DNA from: Candidatus Solibacter sp. | GTDB lineage: Bacteria > Acidobacteriota > Terriglobia > Bryobacterales > Bryobacteraceae | Length of the DNA: 50,011 bases | Direction of reading: 5' to 3' | Assembly: GCA_025361425.1 (NCBI GenBank) | Contig: JANYAH010000085.1 | Coordinates: 1 to 50,011 of the forward strand | Shown: positions 1 through 7,607 of the stretch, in pieces | How the letters are laid out: every line of letters begins with the position of its first letter | Position numbering within the stretch: position 1 is the first letter of the stretch | Translations under genes and position numbers: made by a program | The notes under the pieces: model-generated | What the model saw: the letters and a program-made list of their open reading frames with translations, nothing else | Databases searched by the model: none | What the model was told of the DNA's origin: nothing

Positions 1-148
1 CAGCATGCTGTTCATCAGGAATCCGCGCGACCTGCTCACGTTTACCCTGGTGCCGGCGATGCTGGCGGTGGTGGGCGTGATCGCCTGCTGGATCCCGGCG
101 ATCCGCGCCACGAATATCGACCCGTCGGTGGCGCTGCGCCACGAGTAG
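1..148 (+). CDS. ABC transporter permease, C-terminal end (MacB/FtsX type, partial)
   Basis: Only the last 48 residues are in the window; the frame is open from base 2 to a TAG at 146-148. The visible part has a hydrophobic segment (LVPAMLAVVGVIACWIPA) followed by the ending RATNIDPSVALRHE. That ending is typical of MacB/FtsX-like permeases and of the acidobacterial ADOP permeases, whose last transmembrane helix is followed by a short cytoplasmic tail with DP-x-x-ALR. By family, such proteins are inner-membrane permeases of ATP-driven export or lipoprotein/peptide extrusion systems. No ATPase gene is visible here, which would fit an orphan ADOP protein, but the upstream part is missing. The family call is firm; the substrate is unknown. 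Confidence 0.8.
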   Translation, partial: SMLFIRNPRDLLTFTLVPAMLAVVGVIACWIPAIRATNIDPSVALRHE

Positions 149-553
149 CAGCGGACGGCGACTCATCCCACTTGGTCTGGCGAACGCTACTACGAAGGCG
201 CGCCATTGGTGTGGCCCAAGTGGACGCGAAAGTCGGCTTATCCAACTAATGGTGCAGCTGCGATGTGGGTGATCTACCCGGAAACGCGGCGCCCGGGGCG
301 ACACGGGAGACTAAGGAGCCACGCAATAATAACTTCACCTCGGCTGCGTCGGCTAGGTGGCGCCGGTACTCGTGCCGGCCGCGCCCCGTCGGCGCCGGGA
401 GAGTTATTGTTGCGTGGTCCCTAAGGCGATCCACAGCGATCTACGGCCGGGGATCGAGATTCCGCTGGACCAGATTCTTTAGCTGGCGTACGGCGTTGAT
501 TCCCTGCGCGGGGTAGCGTAAAGTAATGGGGCGGGCGGAGGGCCCGATACATT
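149..553. other. Intergenic region with a MITE-like inverted repeat, no gene seen
   Basis: About 400 bases separate the permease stop from the next gene. Several short open frames occur on both strands but none has a credible ribosome binding site or a recognisable product. The only clear structure is the inverted-repeat element at 311-425, listed separately. A purine-rich stretch (gggcggaggg, about 532-541) lies just before the ATG at 554 and may serve as its ribosome binding site. Confidence 0.6.
311..425. repeat. MITE-like element with about 26-bp imperfect terminal inverted repeats
   Basis: The left arm at 311-336 begins CTAAGGAGCCACGCAATAAT. The right arm at 399-425, read on the other strand, begins CTTAGGGACCACGCAACAAT. 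The arms match at most positions and share the core CCACGCAA-AATAACT. The interior is GC-rich and can form further hairpins (CACCT at 336-340 with AGGTG at 355-359). At about 115 bp with no coding capacity, it looks like a miniature inverted-repeat element or a remnant of a mobile element's ends. No target duplication was identified with certainty. Confidence 0.55.
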
Positions 554-1330
554 ATGGCTTTTTGCACCAGTTGTGGCGCCACGGTTCAAGGCGCTTTTTG
601 TCAGCAATGCGGCACGCCATTGAGCGCTGCCGCGGCTCAAGCGGCAGCACCGCAGGCCTTCGCCGCGCCCGTTGCGCCGGTGAAGGGCCACATCAGCCCC
701 ATCGTGTGGATACTGTTGGGCGTGGGCGGTCTGTTCGTGCTGGGCATGGTCGGCCTAGCCGTGACGGGACTATTCGTGGCGCGGAGTGTGGTGAATAATC
801 CGGGGTTGGTGATGGCCAAAATCATCACCGCGGCCAACCCGGATGCGGAGGTGCTGAGCACGGACCCTAGCTCACAGACGATGCGCATTCGGGATAAGAA
901 GACGGGGGAGGAAGTCACGCTTTCCTTTGACGATTTGAAGAAAGGCAAGTTGAAGTTCTCCGCGACGGGCAAGAACGGAGAGGTGGCCAATATGGAAATC
1001 GGCGGCGGGGAAGGCAAACTGCCCTCATGGGTTCCGGCGTATCCTGGCGCCAAGGCACAGAGCAACATAACGGCCAACGGCGACAGCGCCGACGGCCGTG
1101 GCGAAGGCGGCATGGTCATGTTCACCACGCCGGACCCTCCGTCCAAAGTGACGGCTTTCTACGAAGCGAAATTCAAGGAGATGGGCATGACCGTCGAAAT
1201 GGCGCATGTCAGCGACGCGGGCAGCATGGTCACGGGTGCAGATAAAGCCGAGAAGCGCACGCTCAGCGTAATGGTGGGCGGGGGCAGCGGCGACACTACG
1301 ATTACGGTCACATACGGAAGTAAGCGATAA
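554..1330 (+). CDS. Zinc-ribbon membrane-anchored protein of unknown function
   Basis: The protein has 258 residues. It starts with a zinc ribbon built from two CxxC pairs (C4/C7 and C16/C19, in FCTSCG and FCQQCG). An Ala/Pro-rich linker follows, then one transmembrane helix at about residues 48-75. The rest, about 180 residues, is a predicted extracytoplasmic domain with no motif I recognise. This order (zinc ribbon, linker, single helix, outer domain) is common in bacterial membrane proteins of unknown role. The ATG at 554 is supported by the zinc ribbon beginning at residue 3 and by a purine-rich stretch upstream. It is followed by a dispersed hairpin repeat and then by a gene on the other strand. 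No function is proposed. Confidence 0.85.
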   Translation: MAFCTSCGATVQGAFCQQCGTPLSAAAAQAAAPQAFAAPVAPVKGHISPIVWILLGVGGLFVLGMVGLAVTGLFVARSVVNNPGLVMAKIITAANPDAEVLSTDPSSQTMRIRDKKTGEEVTLSFDDLKKGKLKFSATGKNGEVANMEIGGGEGKLPSWVPAYPGAKAQSNITANGDSADGRGEGGMVMFTTPDPPSKVTAFYEAKFKEMGMTVEMAHVSDAGSMVTGADKAEKRTLSVMVGGGSGDTTITVTYGSKR

Positions 1331-1343
1331 GCGAGGCACGGCT

Positions 1344-1375
1344 GGCCACGAAAGGCGATGGTCTGTCCCACCTTT
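1344..1375 (-). repeat. Dispersed 3'-end hairpin repeat, copy 1
   Basis: Read on the minus strand it begins AAAGGTGGGACAGACCATCG and continues with CCTTTCGTGGCC. It lies between the converging genes ending at 1330 and 1385. It shares its first 20 or so bases with the copies at 38743-38776 and 20914-20947. Here the second arm of the hairpin is only partly preserved (GTGGCC against GGACAGACC). Confidence 0.6.
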
Positions 1376-1384
1376 GGGTCTATC

Positions 1385-1570
1385 TTAGCCGTGGCCGAAG
1401 TACATGAGCCAGCCGAGCCCGAACAGCGCCAGCAGGAAGCAGCCGAAGGTGTAGAAGCCGTAGTGCAGGCGGTCGCGGTCGGTTCGCTTGGTCACCACGC
1501 CCATAACTACGGACGCGAACAGCGAGAAGAGGAATGCCGCTTCGAAATGCGAGAGATTCATTTTCGGCAT
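1385..1570 (-). CDS. Small two-helix membrane protein
   Basis: The protein has 61 residues with two hydrophobic segments (about 10-26 and 40-58) separated by a charged loop (TKRTDRDRLHYG). It ends in a short GHG tail. Its ATG (1568-1570) directly abuts the TAA stop (1571-1573) of the preceding gene on the same strand, so it is almost certainly translated by coupling with it. The second Met (MNLSHFE) is an alternative start. I do not recognise a family. The pairing with the 140-residue membrane protein suggests the two act together in the inner membrane. Confidence 0.7.
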   Translation of the reverse strand: MPKMNLSHFEAAFLFSLFASVVMGVVTKRTDRDRLHYGFYTFGCFLLALFGLGWLMYFGHG

Positions 1571-1993
1571 TTAGTCTTTCCTCCCCGCGGCGATCTCATA
1601 GGCGTCCACCATGGCCAGGATGTTGAGCAATCCGGCGCTCACCAGGAACTTGGTGCCGTAATCGTGAACGTGTCCCGCGGTGTCCAACTGGCTGTAGCCG
1701 AAGCAGACGCTCAACAGGTATAGAATGCCTGAACAGACATCGCCGATGAAGCCGCCGGTGTTGATGAGCGTGGTCAGCAGGTCGCCGCTCTGCGGTTGAA
1801 ACATGGCGCCCTGCATCATGAGGCCGCACAGAAACATGCCGGTGACCGAGGCCAGCAGCAACGCGCCGCGCCCATTGCGTTTCAGCAGGAAGTGCCCGCC
1901 ACCGGGGATGAGCCAGCCTAAGGCGACGGCTGGGACCCATGCGCCGAGCGGCGGCATCGCCTGTTTCTCCTTCAGTTCTTTTTCCTTGGCCAT
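1571..1993 (-). CDS. Multi-pass membrane protein (resembles DUF6677)
   Basis: The protein has 140 residues. A charged N-terminus (MAKEKELKEKQ) is followed by about three to four hydrophobic segments: around 18-38 (WVPAVALGWLIPGGGHFLLK), 42-62, 80-98 and 110-125. The segment LGWLIPGGGHFLLKRNGRGA resembles the start of the small membrane-protein family I associate with DUF6677 in Acidobacteriota; that name is from memory and tentative. Its stop abuts the start of the 61-residue gene, giving a two-gene unit. The 5' ends of this unit and of the TIGR03435 gene face away from each other across 1994-2166, which should contain both promoters. No enzymatic motif is visible. Confidence 0.75.
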   Translation of the reverse strand: MAKEKELKEKQAMPPLGAWVPAVALGWLIPGGGHFLLKRNGRGALLLASVTGMFLCGLMMQGAMFQPQSGDLLTTLINTGGFIGDVCSGILYLLSVCFGYSQLDTAGHVHDYGTKFLVSAGLLNILAMVDAYEIAAGRKD

Positions 1994-2166
1994 ATCGGGT
2001 GTCTCTTGAGTTTAGCAGCTTCGCCGCCAAGGCTTCCCGCAAGTGAAGTTGACGAAGTCGTCTTTTCCGCCGTCACAAAAGCAGGCTCCCGAACGTATTA
2101 TATGAGCAGAACCACGCACCGGGACCAGCAAGAGCGGGTACATTGAAAAGCAAAGGACAATACAGC

Positions 2167-3183
2167 ATGCAACGAGCGATTCTGGGTGCCGGCTTGATCA
2201 TTTTCACTTCCTGCGCAACCTTCGGGCAAGGCGCGGCGGAGTCTCCCACCTTCGAGGTGGCATCGGTCAAACCGGCCCCTCCGCCCACCGGAATGGGAAT
2301 GCGCGTCATGATGCGTGGTGGTCCGGGAAGCGCGGACCCAGGGCAGATCACGTATTCGAATGTCTCGCTAAAGAGCATTCTGACGACCGCTTACGGGGTC
2401 AAGGGGTATCAGATCAACGGCCCGAAGTGGCTGGACAGCGAGCGCTTCGACATCGTCGCCAAGATTCCCAAGGGCGCCACCAAGGAGCAGTTCCAACTGA
2501 TGTTGCAGAATCTGCTGGCGGAGCGCTTCAAGCTGACGCTGCATCACGAGACGAAGGAACTCCCGATGTACGCGCTGGTGGTGGGCAAGAGCGGTCCGAA
2601 GTTGAAGGAGTCGGTGGACGAGGACGCTACGGCGACCGGCGCGGCGCCGCAGGGTGGGGGCGCAGGCTCGGGGGGACCGTCGGCCTCCGCGCCGCCGCCA
2701 CCTCCGCCCCCAACCGGAAGTGACGGGACGGGTCCGGTCATGAACCGGATGAAAGTCGGCGCGGATGGCATGCCGCAACTTCCGCCGGGCGCGCTGAAAA
2801 ACGGCTTGATGATGATGACGATGAATGGGCGCATCCGCGTGGTGGGCAACGGGCAGCCCATTTCCGCATTGGCGGAAATGCTGGCCAATCACATGGGACG
2901 CCCGGTGGTGGATGCCACCGGGTTGAAGGCCAAATACGATATCAGCCTGGATTTCTCGCCGGACGGCCTGAATGGCCCGATGATGGGCATGATGCCTCCC
3001 CCGCCCCCGCACGATGGTGCCGGCGGCGCCCCGCTGGCGTTGGCGAGCGCGCCGGATGGTGCGGGCGGTCCCACGATCTTCACCGCGCTGCAGGAGCAAA
3101 TGGGCCTCAAGCTGGAGCAGAGGAAGGGCCCGGTGGATCTGCTGGTGATCGACCGTCTGGAAAAAGTGCCGACCGAGAATTAG
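2167..3183 (+). CDS. TIGR03435 family exported protein
   Basis: Acidobacteriota carry many paralogues of this family, of unknown function. The hallmarks are all present: a Sec signal peptide (MQRAILGAGLIIFTSC, cleavage near ATFGQG), the opening motif FEVASVKP, the segment LLAERFKLTLHHETKELPMYALVVGKSGPK split here as LLAERFKLTLHHETKE and LPMYALVV, and the ending VDLLVIDRLEKVPTEN. About residues 160-190 and 285-300 are Pro/Gly/Ala-rich insertions that vary between paralogues. The ATG at 2167 is preferred over the in-frame TTG at 2143 because AAAGGAC lies about 9 bases upstream and the signal peptide begins there. Members often lie near peptidase or regulator genes; none is adjacent here. Confidence 0.92.
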   Translation: MQRAILGAGLIIFTSCATFGQGAAESPTFEVASVKPAPPPTGMGMRVMMRGGPGSADPGQITYSNVSLKSILTTAYGVKGYQINGPKWLDSERFDIVAKIPKGATKEQFQLMLQNLLAERFKLTLHHETKELPMYALVVGKSGPKLKESVDEDATATGAAPQGGGAGSGGPSASAPPPPPPPTGSDGTGPVMNRMKVGADGMPQLPPGALKNGLMMMTMNGRIRVVGNGQPISALAEMLANHMGRPVVDATGLKAKYDISLDFSPDGLNGPMMGMMPPPPPHDGAGGAPLALASAPDGAGGPTIFTALQEQMGLKLEQRKGPVDLLVIDRLEKVPTEN

Positions 3184-3211
3184 GTGGCGCAGGTGGTTTC
3201 GCCTGCGCGGC

Positions 3212-3952
3212 TTACTTGATTTCCAGAATCAGCAGGGAGTGATCGGAGACCTTCTGCTCGCGCTCGGCGTGTGAGTAGCGGCAGGCCGTGATGCGCGGCA
3301 GCAGACTCGGCGTGGCGAAGGCGTGGTCGAGACGGAAGCCGTTGGCAGGTGCGCCGCCCCTCGGCAGGGAATACCAGGTGTACTGGGTAGCATCGCCGTG
3401 GAAGTGGCGCCACACGTCGATCCAGCCCAAGGCCGACAGGCGGGCGAAGTGCTCGGCGCAGACGAAGGTGGATCCGGCTTCATCGATTAGCGGCGTCCCG
3501 GTATTGAAATCGCCAAGGAAGAGGAGCGGTTCCGCGATGCGGGCTTCGGCGGCCGCCAGCAGGGCATCCCAGAACCGCATCTTGGCCGCGCCTTCGGGTT
3601 CCTTGGCGCCGGGAATGGCGGTGAGAATGTGGATCACGCCAAAGCCGAAGCCCTGCTCGGGCAGATCGACATCCAGCCAGCGCACGGTGTTTTCGGGCGG
3701 AGCGGTGGAGGGGCGGTCGCAGCGCAGCGGAGTTCGCGAGAGGACGCAAATGCCGTTGTCGATGCCCGCGGGACTGCTGGAAGCGATGTGCGGCCAGCCA
3801 TTGGCGGCGAAGGCCTGGCGGAGGGCCATGCCGGGTTTCGCGCGGAATTCGGTGAGGGCGATGATATCGGGATTGTGATCGGCGATCGCGCTGACAATGC
3901 GGACATCGCGCGTACCGCCGCCGTGTTGAATGTTCCAGGAGAGAAGTTTCAT
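3212..3952 (-). CDS. Endonuclease/exonuclease/phosphatase (EEP) family protein
   Basis: The protein has 246 residues, a normal length for a single EEP domain. Motifs appear in the expected order: SWNIQHGG with the metal-binding Asn7, ALTEFRA with the metal-binding Glu35, GVIHI, LGDFNTG carrying the catalytic Asp-Asn pair, RLDHAF and the final VSDHSLLI with the Asp-His pair. By family it is a Mg-dependent phosphodiesterase or phosphomonoesterase acting on nucleic acid, lipid or another phosphoester; the substrate cannot be told from sequence. No signal peptide is visible, so it is likely cytoplasmic. It converges with the TIGR03435 gene, with 28 bases between the stops. Confidence 0.88.
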   Translation of the reverse strand: MKLLSWNIQHGGGTRDVRIVSAIADHNPDIIALTEFRAKPGMALRQAFAANGWPHIASSSPAGIDNGICVLSRTPLRCDRPSTAPPENTVRWLDVDLPEQGFGFGVIHILTAIPGAKEPEGAAKMRFWDALLAAAEARIAEPLLFLGDFNTGTPLIDEAGSTFVCAEHFARLSALGWIDVWRHFHGDATQYTWYSLPRGGAPANGFRLDHAFATPSLLPRITACRYSHAEREQKVSDHSLLILEIK

Positions 3953-4305
3953 GCGCCGTTAGTGGCTGATCCAGTATTACAGCACAGTGAGCAACCGAGC
4001 GCAGAGGGGGTGAAAACCTTCCCGGGTTGGGGGCTACGGATTGGTCGCCTCGCCGGGGTCCCCCCACACCCTTCTCCGCTCTCTCGGCATCCTCTTGTGC
4101 CGCTTCCGGCGTGGCGGCGCCCGGCTGGGTCCGGGCGCTGCTCCTCGGGCTGACCGCGATCCTGTTCCTCACCTGTTGCGAGCCGACAACCGAAGCATCG
4201 TCTTCATGCGCCAGCCGGCTGGCGGAGGACAACCGCTCAACAATCTGCAAGCACCGCGAGCGCCCTCGGAGCTAAATGGCCGGAAGCGCCGGAGAAAGAA
4301 AGGGC
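3953..4305. other. Intergenic region, nothing recognised
   Basis: The stretch lies between the start of the EEP gene and the end of the PEP-CTERM gene. Several overlapping open frames of up to 100 codons occur on the plus strand, but they are Arg/Pro/Ser-rich and look like chance frames in GC-rich DNA. I see no hairpin repeat, RNA gene or clear promoter. Confidence 0.5.
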
Positions 4306-5001
4306 TTAGGATTGCTGCTGCCGCCGCCGTCGCAAATGTTTAAAGCCGAGGAATCCAACAACCGTAAATGTCAGAACGATTGCCGATGGCTCGGGGACGG
4401 GTGAGGTTGTGTTGAAGCCGATTGAAACCCAAGGATCTGTTAAAGTGGCATCCTTCGGCGAAGCCGAGAGTGTCACCAACATTTGATCCCCTGCGCTGTA
4501 GCTCAGGTGTGACTGAATGATACCGGACCCGAAGAACTCCGAGTTCTGAAAGCCAGTCGCGGCTGAATTATACGGCCAGGTTTTATGAGTGGTCCAGTAC
4601 GAATTATCCCATATCAACCTTGGGTCGAAGTGCATATTCAACCCCGTCGTCAAGTCGTCAATTATAAGGTTGTAATCGAAGTTCTTGATGCTCCATCCAG
4701 TTGTGGATACTGAAAAATCGAAATTACACGCCTGCCCCTCTGCACAAAGGTAGTCATTACTATTGATCGGAGCAATTGGACCCACGAACCTCGTTGCCCC
4801 ACGCAGCGACAGACTGATCGTCTTTCCAGAGCCATAGTCCGTAGTGGAGGTGGTAAAGTGGCCGTCTACGCCGCCGGTTCCATTGTAAAACCCATGGCCT
4901 CCTGGGGCGTTTGCGTCGAACGTCCAGGTGTCTGCGAGTGCAATCTGCGGAGCCAGACCGAGAACTAGTCCCAGAAGGGCCAGGAAAATCTTCGTTTTCA
5001 T
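4306..5001 (-). CDS. PEP-CTERM sorting-domain exported protein
   Basis: The protein has 231 residues. It has a Sec signal peptide (MKTKIFLALLGLVLGLAPQIALA), a roughly 180-residue beta-rich middle with many Asn/Thr/Ser/Gly residues, and a C-terminal PEP-CTERM tripartite signal: VPEPSA, a hydrophobic helix (IVLTFTVVGFLGF) and a basic cluster (KHLRRRR). Known members are exported, cleaved and anchored by an exosortase and are often linked to exopolysaccharide or biofilm. No exosortase gene is in the window. The start at 5001 is chosen because CAAGGAGA lies 7 bases upstream and the signal peptide begins there; the longer frame to 5046 adds a non-signal leader. Base composition is visibly less GC-rich than its neighbours. 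Confidence 0.88.
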   Translation of the reverse strand: MKTKIFLALLGLVLGLAPQIALADTWTFDANAPGGHGFYNGTGGVDGHFTTSTTDYGSGKTISLSLRGATRFVGPIAPINSNDYLCAEGQACNFDFSVSTTGWSIKNFDYNLIIDDLTTGLNMHFDPRLIWDNSYWTTHKTWPYNSAATGFQNSEFFGSGIIQSHLSYSAGDQMLVTLSASPKDATLTDPWVSIGFNTTSPVPEPSAIVLTFTVVGFLGFKHLRRRRQQQS

Positions 5002-5649
5002 CTGCAAATCTCCTTGAAAGAGTAGGGAGACCCCGACGGACAACAATAGATCCGACAGGATCCAAGGTGAGACCGCAGAAAAGCGAGTCTCCGAGGACTT
5101 GGTGCACTTAGGTAGCCAAAATGGAAACCGTCCAAATAGCCGTTATAAACTAATCAGATCTGAAATACCGAGATGGCTGATGTCTCGCTTAAATGCGGAA
5201 GATCGGCATAATGTCACATTGTTTTGGCGAGCCCCTGGTTTGCCGGTTGCGGTATGCTCGCTTCTGCGATGATGGCCTGCACCGCAGGCGAGCGCGTCTT
5301 GCGACTGCGCCCCGCTGAGTGGAAATATCCCGCCGGGTCGGCCGGTTGTTTGCTGGCGCACCACGTCACGCAGCCCATGTTCCGCAGCCTCGAAAAGGGC
5401 GGATCGCCTGCGGCAGAGATCTTCGCGAGCATGGAAGGCCTTGCGATTCTGGACAACGACCCGGCGCGGCCACGCTGCGCGCTCGCTGGATGGGCCTGTA
5501 GCTGGACCACCGGCCGGACCGGAATCCGGCGGACGATACGATCCACCAGCAAACGGCCGGCGGCCGAGCAGTAAGTTTCGTGATAGAATTCAAACGTCCC
5601 ATCCCTCGTAAGTTCAACGACAAAGGTTATTCTCAAAAAGCACACGTCT
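5002..5649. other. Long intergenic region between divergent genes, no confident gene
   Basis: About 650 bases separate the starts of the PEP-CTERM gene (minus) and the receiver-domain gene (plus). An open frame of 116 codons (5224-5574, plus) and an overlapping minus frame exist, but neither has a good ribosome binding site, a recognisable motif or a plausible composition. The first about 200 bases are AT-richer, like the PEP-CTERM gene. An imperfect palindrome (CATAATGTCACATTGT) lies at about 5208-5223. A -10-like TAGAAT lies upstream of the receiver gene near 5583-5588. Confidence 0.4.
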
Positions 5650-6027
5650 ATGCAGAAGCAGGAACCCAAGCGCGTCCTGGCGGTAGTAAGCGATCTATTT
5701 TTCTCCGTCAAGCTGAGCGAAGCAGCCAAGCGCAATGGTCTGGCGCTGGAGTTTGTGAAGGAAGGCAGCGAAGTTCTGGAGAAGGCCAAGACCAAGCCTG
5801 CACTGATCGTCTTCGATCTAAATTTCGAAAGCGTGTCGCCCTTGGATCTGATCGCCAAACTGAAGGGCAATGCGGAGACCAAAGGCATCAGCCTGATCGG
5901 CTATCTTTCGCACATTCAGGGCGAATTGAAAATCCAGGCGCAGGAAGCGGGCTGCGACATGGTGCTGGCGCGTTCGGCGCTATCCCTGAACATGCTGCAG
6001 ATTTTCAAACGCCATTCCGGCATCTGA
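5650..6027 (+). CDS. Stand-alone receiver-like (CheY-like) domain protein, degenerate
   Basis: The protein has 125 residues, the length of one receiver domain. The pattern of strands fits: RVLAVVSDLFFSVKL (strand 1 and helix 1), PALIVFDLNFES (strand 3, with the candidate phospho-acceptor Asp), GISLIGYLSHIQ (strand 4) and CDMVLARSALSLNML (strand 5). Two conserved features are altered: the acidic pair after strand 1 is reduced to a single Asp, and the invariant Lys after strand 5 appears to be Arg (LARS instead of a K-P pair). It may therefore act as a pseudo-receiver or protein-interaction module. No output domain or kinase gene is adjacent. It converges on the universal stress protein gene with 11 bases between stops. 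Confidence 0.75.
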   Translation: MQKQEPKRVLAVVSDLFFSVKLSEAAKRNGLALEFVKEGSEVLEKAKTKPALIVFDLNFESVSPLDLIAKLKGNAETKGISLIGYLSHIQGELKIQAQEAGCDMVLARSALSLNMLQIFKRHSGI

Positions 6028-6038
6028 CCGCCCGGCAT

Positions 6039-6917
6039 TCAGATAGTCACCACGGGACACGCCGCTTCCCTGACGATTGCGTAGGCGTTGGTCGGCAGAT
6101 GTCCATGCGCGCGCGGCGTACTGCCGCGGCCGATCACCAGCAAATCGGCGTTCATGGCCTCGGCGGCGGAGGCAACCACCACGGGTGGTTCCCCGGCTTC
6201 AATCGCCACCGACGCCTCGATCGCCATTTCCTGGCGGAGGAAGGTGATGCGCTCCATGGCGGTCTTGGTCAACTGAGTGCGCCAATCGGGATCGAAGTAG
6301 AAGCCGCCCAAGCGCGTAGCCGACGAAGGAATGGCGTGGACTACCGACAACTGGGCACCGAACTCGCGAGCGAACCCCGCGGCCCAACACAACACTTCGC
6401 GGCTATGCAGTCCGAGATTGATAGCGCAGACGATGTGGTGGAAGTGGAGCGTACTGTAGTCCGGCGCACGCTCCATGTGGGGACCCGTCCATACGGGACA
6501 GATGGCGTCGTGGAGCACCTTGGCGGTGACCGAGCCCAGCAGGAAACGGCGGAACGGTCCGTACCCGTGGGTAGGCATCACGATCAGGTCGCACTTCTCG
6601 TTGGAAGCGAACTCGACGATGGTTTGGGTTGGGTCGCCCTCCAGCACGACGCGACGCACCGTGGCATCGGGCGGCGAACTACAGGGGAAGGCCTCCAAAT
6701 CCGCGGTGCGCTGCTCCACGATCTCGCGGGTAAGATCTGCCGCGCTGGTATAGGCCATGGCTTCGAAGGGACTTAAACTTGCCAGCGGCGGCATGACCAC
6801 GTGAAGCAGAACGATTTCACAGTGGAAGTGAGAGGAGAGGGCTTCGGCATACTGCACCGCGCCCCGGCACCGTGGTGAAAACTCCACGGGTACGAGAATT
6901 CTGGACAACTTCGGCAT
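6039..6917 (-). CDS. Universal stress protein with two UspA domains
   Basis: The protein has 292 residues, made of two tandem Usp domains (about 5-146 and 160-292). Domain 1 begins RILVPVEFSPRC and carries the ATP-binding signature G-x2-G-x9-G-S/T in THGYGPFRRFLLGS. Domain 2 begins HHIVCAINLGLHSREVL; its ATP loop is degenerate (IGRGSTPRAHGHLPTNAYAI), although the end REAACPVVTI is typical. Such tandem proteins are cytoplasmic nucleotide-binding stress proteins; one active and one inactive ATP site is common. The ATG at 6917 is 9 bases after the stop of a 31-codon gene with a strong ribosome binding site, so the two are probably co-transcribed. Confidence 0.93.
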   Translation of the reverse strand: MPKLSRILVPVEFSPRCRGAVQYAEALSSHFHCEIVLLHVVMPPLASLSPFEAMAYTSAADLTREIVEQRTADLEAFPCSSPPDATVRRVVLEGDPTQTIVEFASNEKCDLIVMPTHGYGPFRRFLLGSVTAKVLHDAICPVWTGPHMERAPDYSTLHFHHIVCAINLGLHSREVLCWAAGFAREFGAQLSVVHAIPSSATRLGGFYFDPDWRTQLTKTAMERITFLRQEMAIEASVAIEAGEPPVVVASAAEAMNADLLVIGRGSTPRAHGHLPTNAYAIVREAACPVVTI

Positions 6918-6926
6918 CCAAGCACC

Positions 6927-7022
6927 TCATGTGGCTCGAAAGACGAAAACGCCGAACAGGAGAAACAGCAGGGTCAAAACCCGCAACACGGGCTGGCGGT
7001 AAGAATGGCCAGTGATAGGCAT
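6927..7022 (-). CDS. 31-residue single-helix membrane peptide upstream of usp
   Basis: The minus-strand frame runs from ATG at 7020-7022 to TGA at 6927-6929. It encodes a short polar N-terminus (MPITGHSYRQP) and one hydrophobic segment (VLRVLTLLFLLFGVFVF) with basic residues on both sides, ending RAT. An AGGAGGT ribosome binding site lies four bases before the ATG, among the strongest in the window, which argues for real translation. It is immediately followed by the universal stress protein gene. A single transmembrane peptide of this size could be a small regulator of a membrane complex or a translated leader; I cannot tell which. Confidence 0.6.
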   Translation of the reverse strand: MPITGHSYRQPVLRVLTLLFLLFGVFVFRAT

Positions 7023-7103
7023 CGAACCTCCTACTCCACTTGCAGTATACTCCCAAATTGCAGACCTGAATACCCGCTGTTTGCAGGGTGGGGCCGCGAA
7101 GAC

Positions 7104-7319
7104 CTAGCCTCGGCCGGGACGGAATTTCACAGAGTAGAAAATCCCCAGCATCAGCAGGAGTGCGCCCCACCAGATGCCGGCGTGAAGTTCCGCGTGGACC
7201 ACGGGGTGCACGGGAGGGTTCGAGAGTTCGTAGAGACCGGCGCCCGTGATCAAAATGCCATACAACAGCAGCAGGGCGCCGATGAAGAACCAGATGGAGA
7301 CCATTCCTTTACGATGCAC
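7104..7319 (-). CDS. Small two-helix membrane protein
   Basis: The protein has about 71 residues when started at the GTG at 7317-7319, which has GAGGAG five bases upstream. The ATG six codons later is an alternative, and a longer frame to 7355 also exists. The protein has two transmembrane segments: WFFIGALLLLYGILITGAGLYE and, after a His-containing loop (NPPVHPVVHAELHAG), IWWGALLLMLGIFYS; it ends KFRPGRG. I have an impression that similar short proteins with an AELHAGIWWGALLL motif recur in Acidobacteriota, but give no family name. It belongs to the minus-strand cluster of small genes from 8.5 down to 6.0 kb. Confidence 0.7.
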   Translation of the reverse strand: MHRKGMVSIWFFIGALLLLYGILITGAGLYELSNPPVHPVVHAELHAGIWWGALLLMLGIFYSVKFRPGRG

Positions 7320-7385
7320 TTGTGCTCCTCGGTGAAAGAACCCTATGGATACCACGAAACATAGCGGGGTTCCAAGCCCTCTAGT

Positions 7386-7556
7386 TTAGGCACTACCGGC
7401 TTCGGGCGCCATCCAGCGGAAGAGGAAGAAGTGGTGCCCGCACAGCTCGCACCGGTAAGGTAGGAGGATCCAATGGATGGCTCGCTCCATGGCGTTGCGG
7501 ACGCCTACGCCTCTAAACTCGACAGATCCGCAATGCGAACAGTGGGGGGAATACAC
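7386..7556 (-). CDS. 56-residue zinc-ribbon protein
   Basis: The frame runs from GTG at 7554-7556 to TAA at 7386-7388. It encodes two CxxC pairs: CSHCG at residues 6-10 and CELCG at 36-40, about 26 residues apart, then HHFFLFRW. This layout is that of a small zinc ribbon binding one metal ion. A stop codon lies two codons upstream in frame, so the GTG is the earliest possible start; no strong ribosome binding site is seen. The ordered Cys pairs and an uninterrupted frame in a cluster of small genes support it as real. Function unknown; a nucleic-acid or partner-binding role is typical for such ribbons. Confidence 0.6.
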   Translation of the reverse strand: MYSPHCSHCGSVEFRGVGVRNAMERAIHWILLPYRCELCGHHFFLFRWMAPEAGSA

Positions 7557-7607
7557 GTCTTAAGAGTAGCGCGATTCACAGGTGCGGCGCCGGCTGCGGT
7601 CGCGGAT

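Noticed and set aside
5224-5574. A 116-codon frame in the 5.0-5.6 kb gap
   Set aside because: No convincing ribosome binding site or family feature, and the opposite strand is equally open.
5580-6776. A 398-codon open frame on the plus strand
   Set aside because: It overlaps the receiver gene out of frame and the universal stress gene antisense; both of those have clear family motifs.
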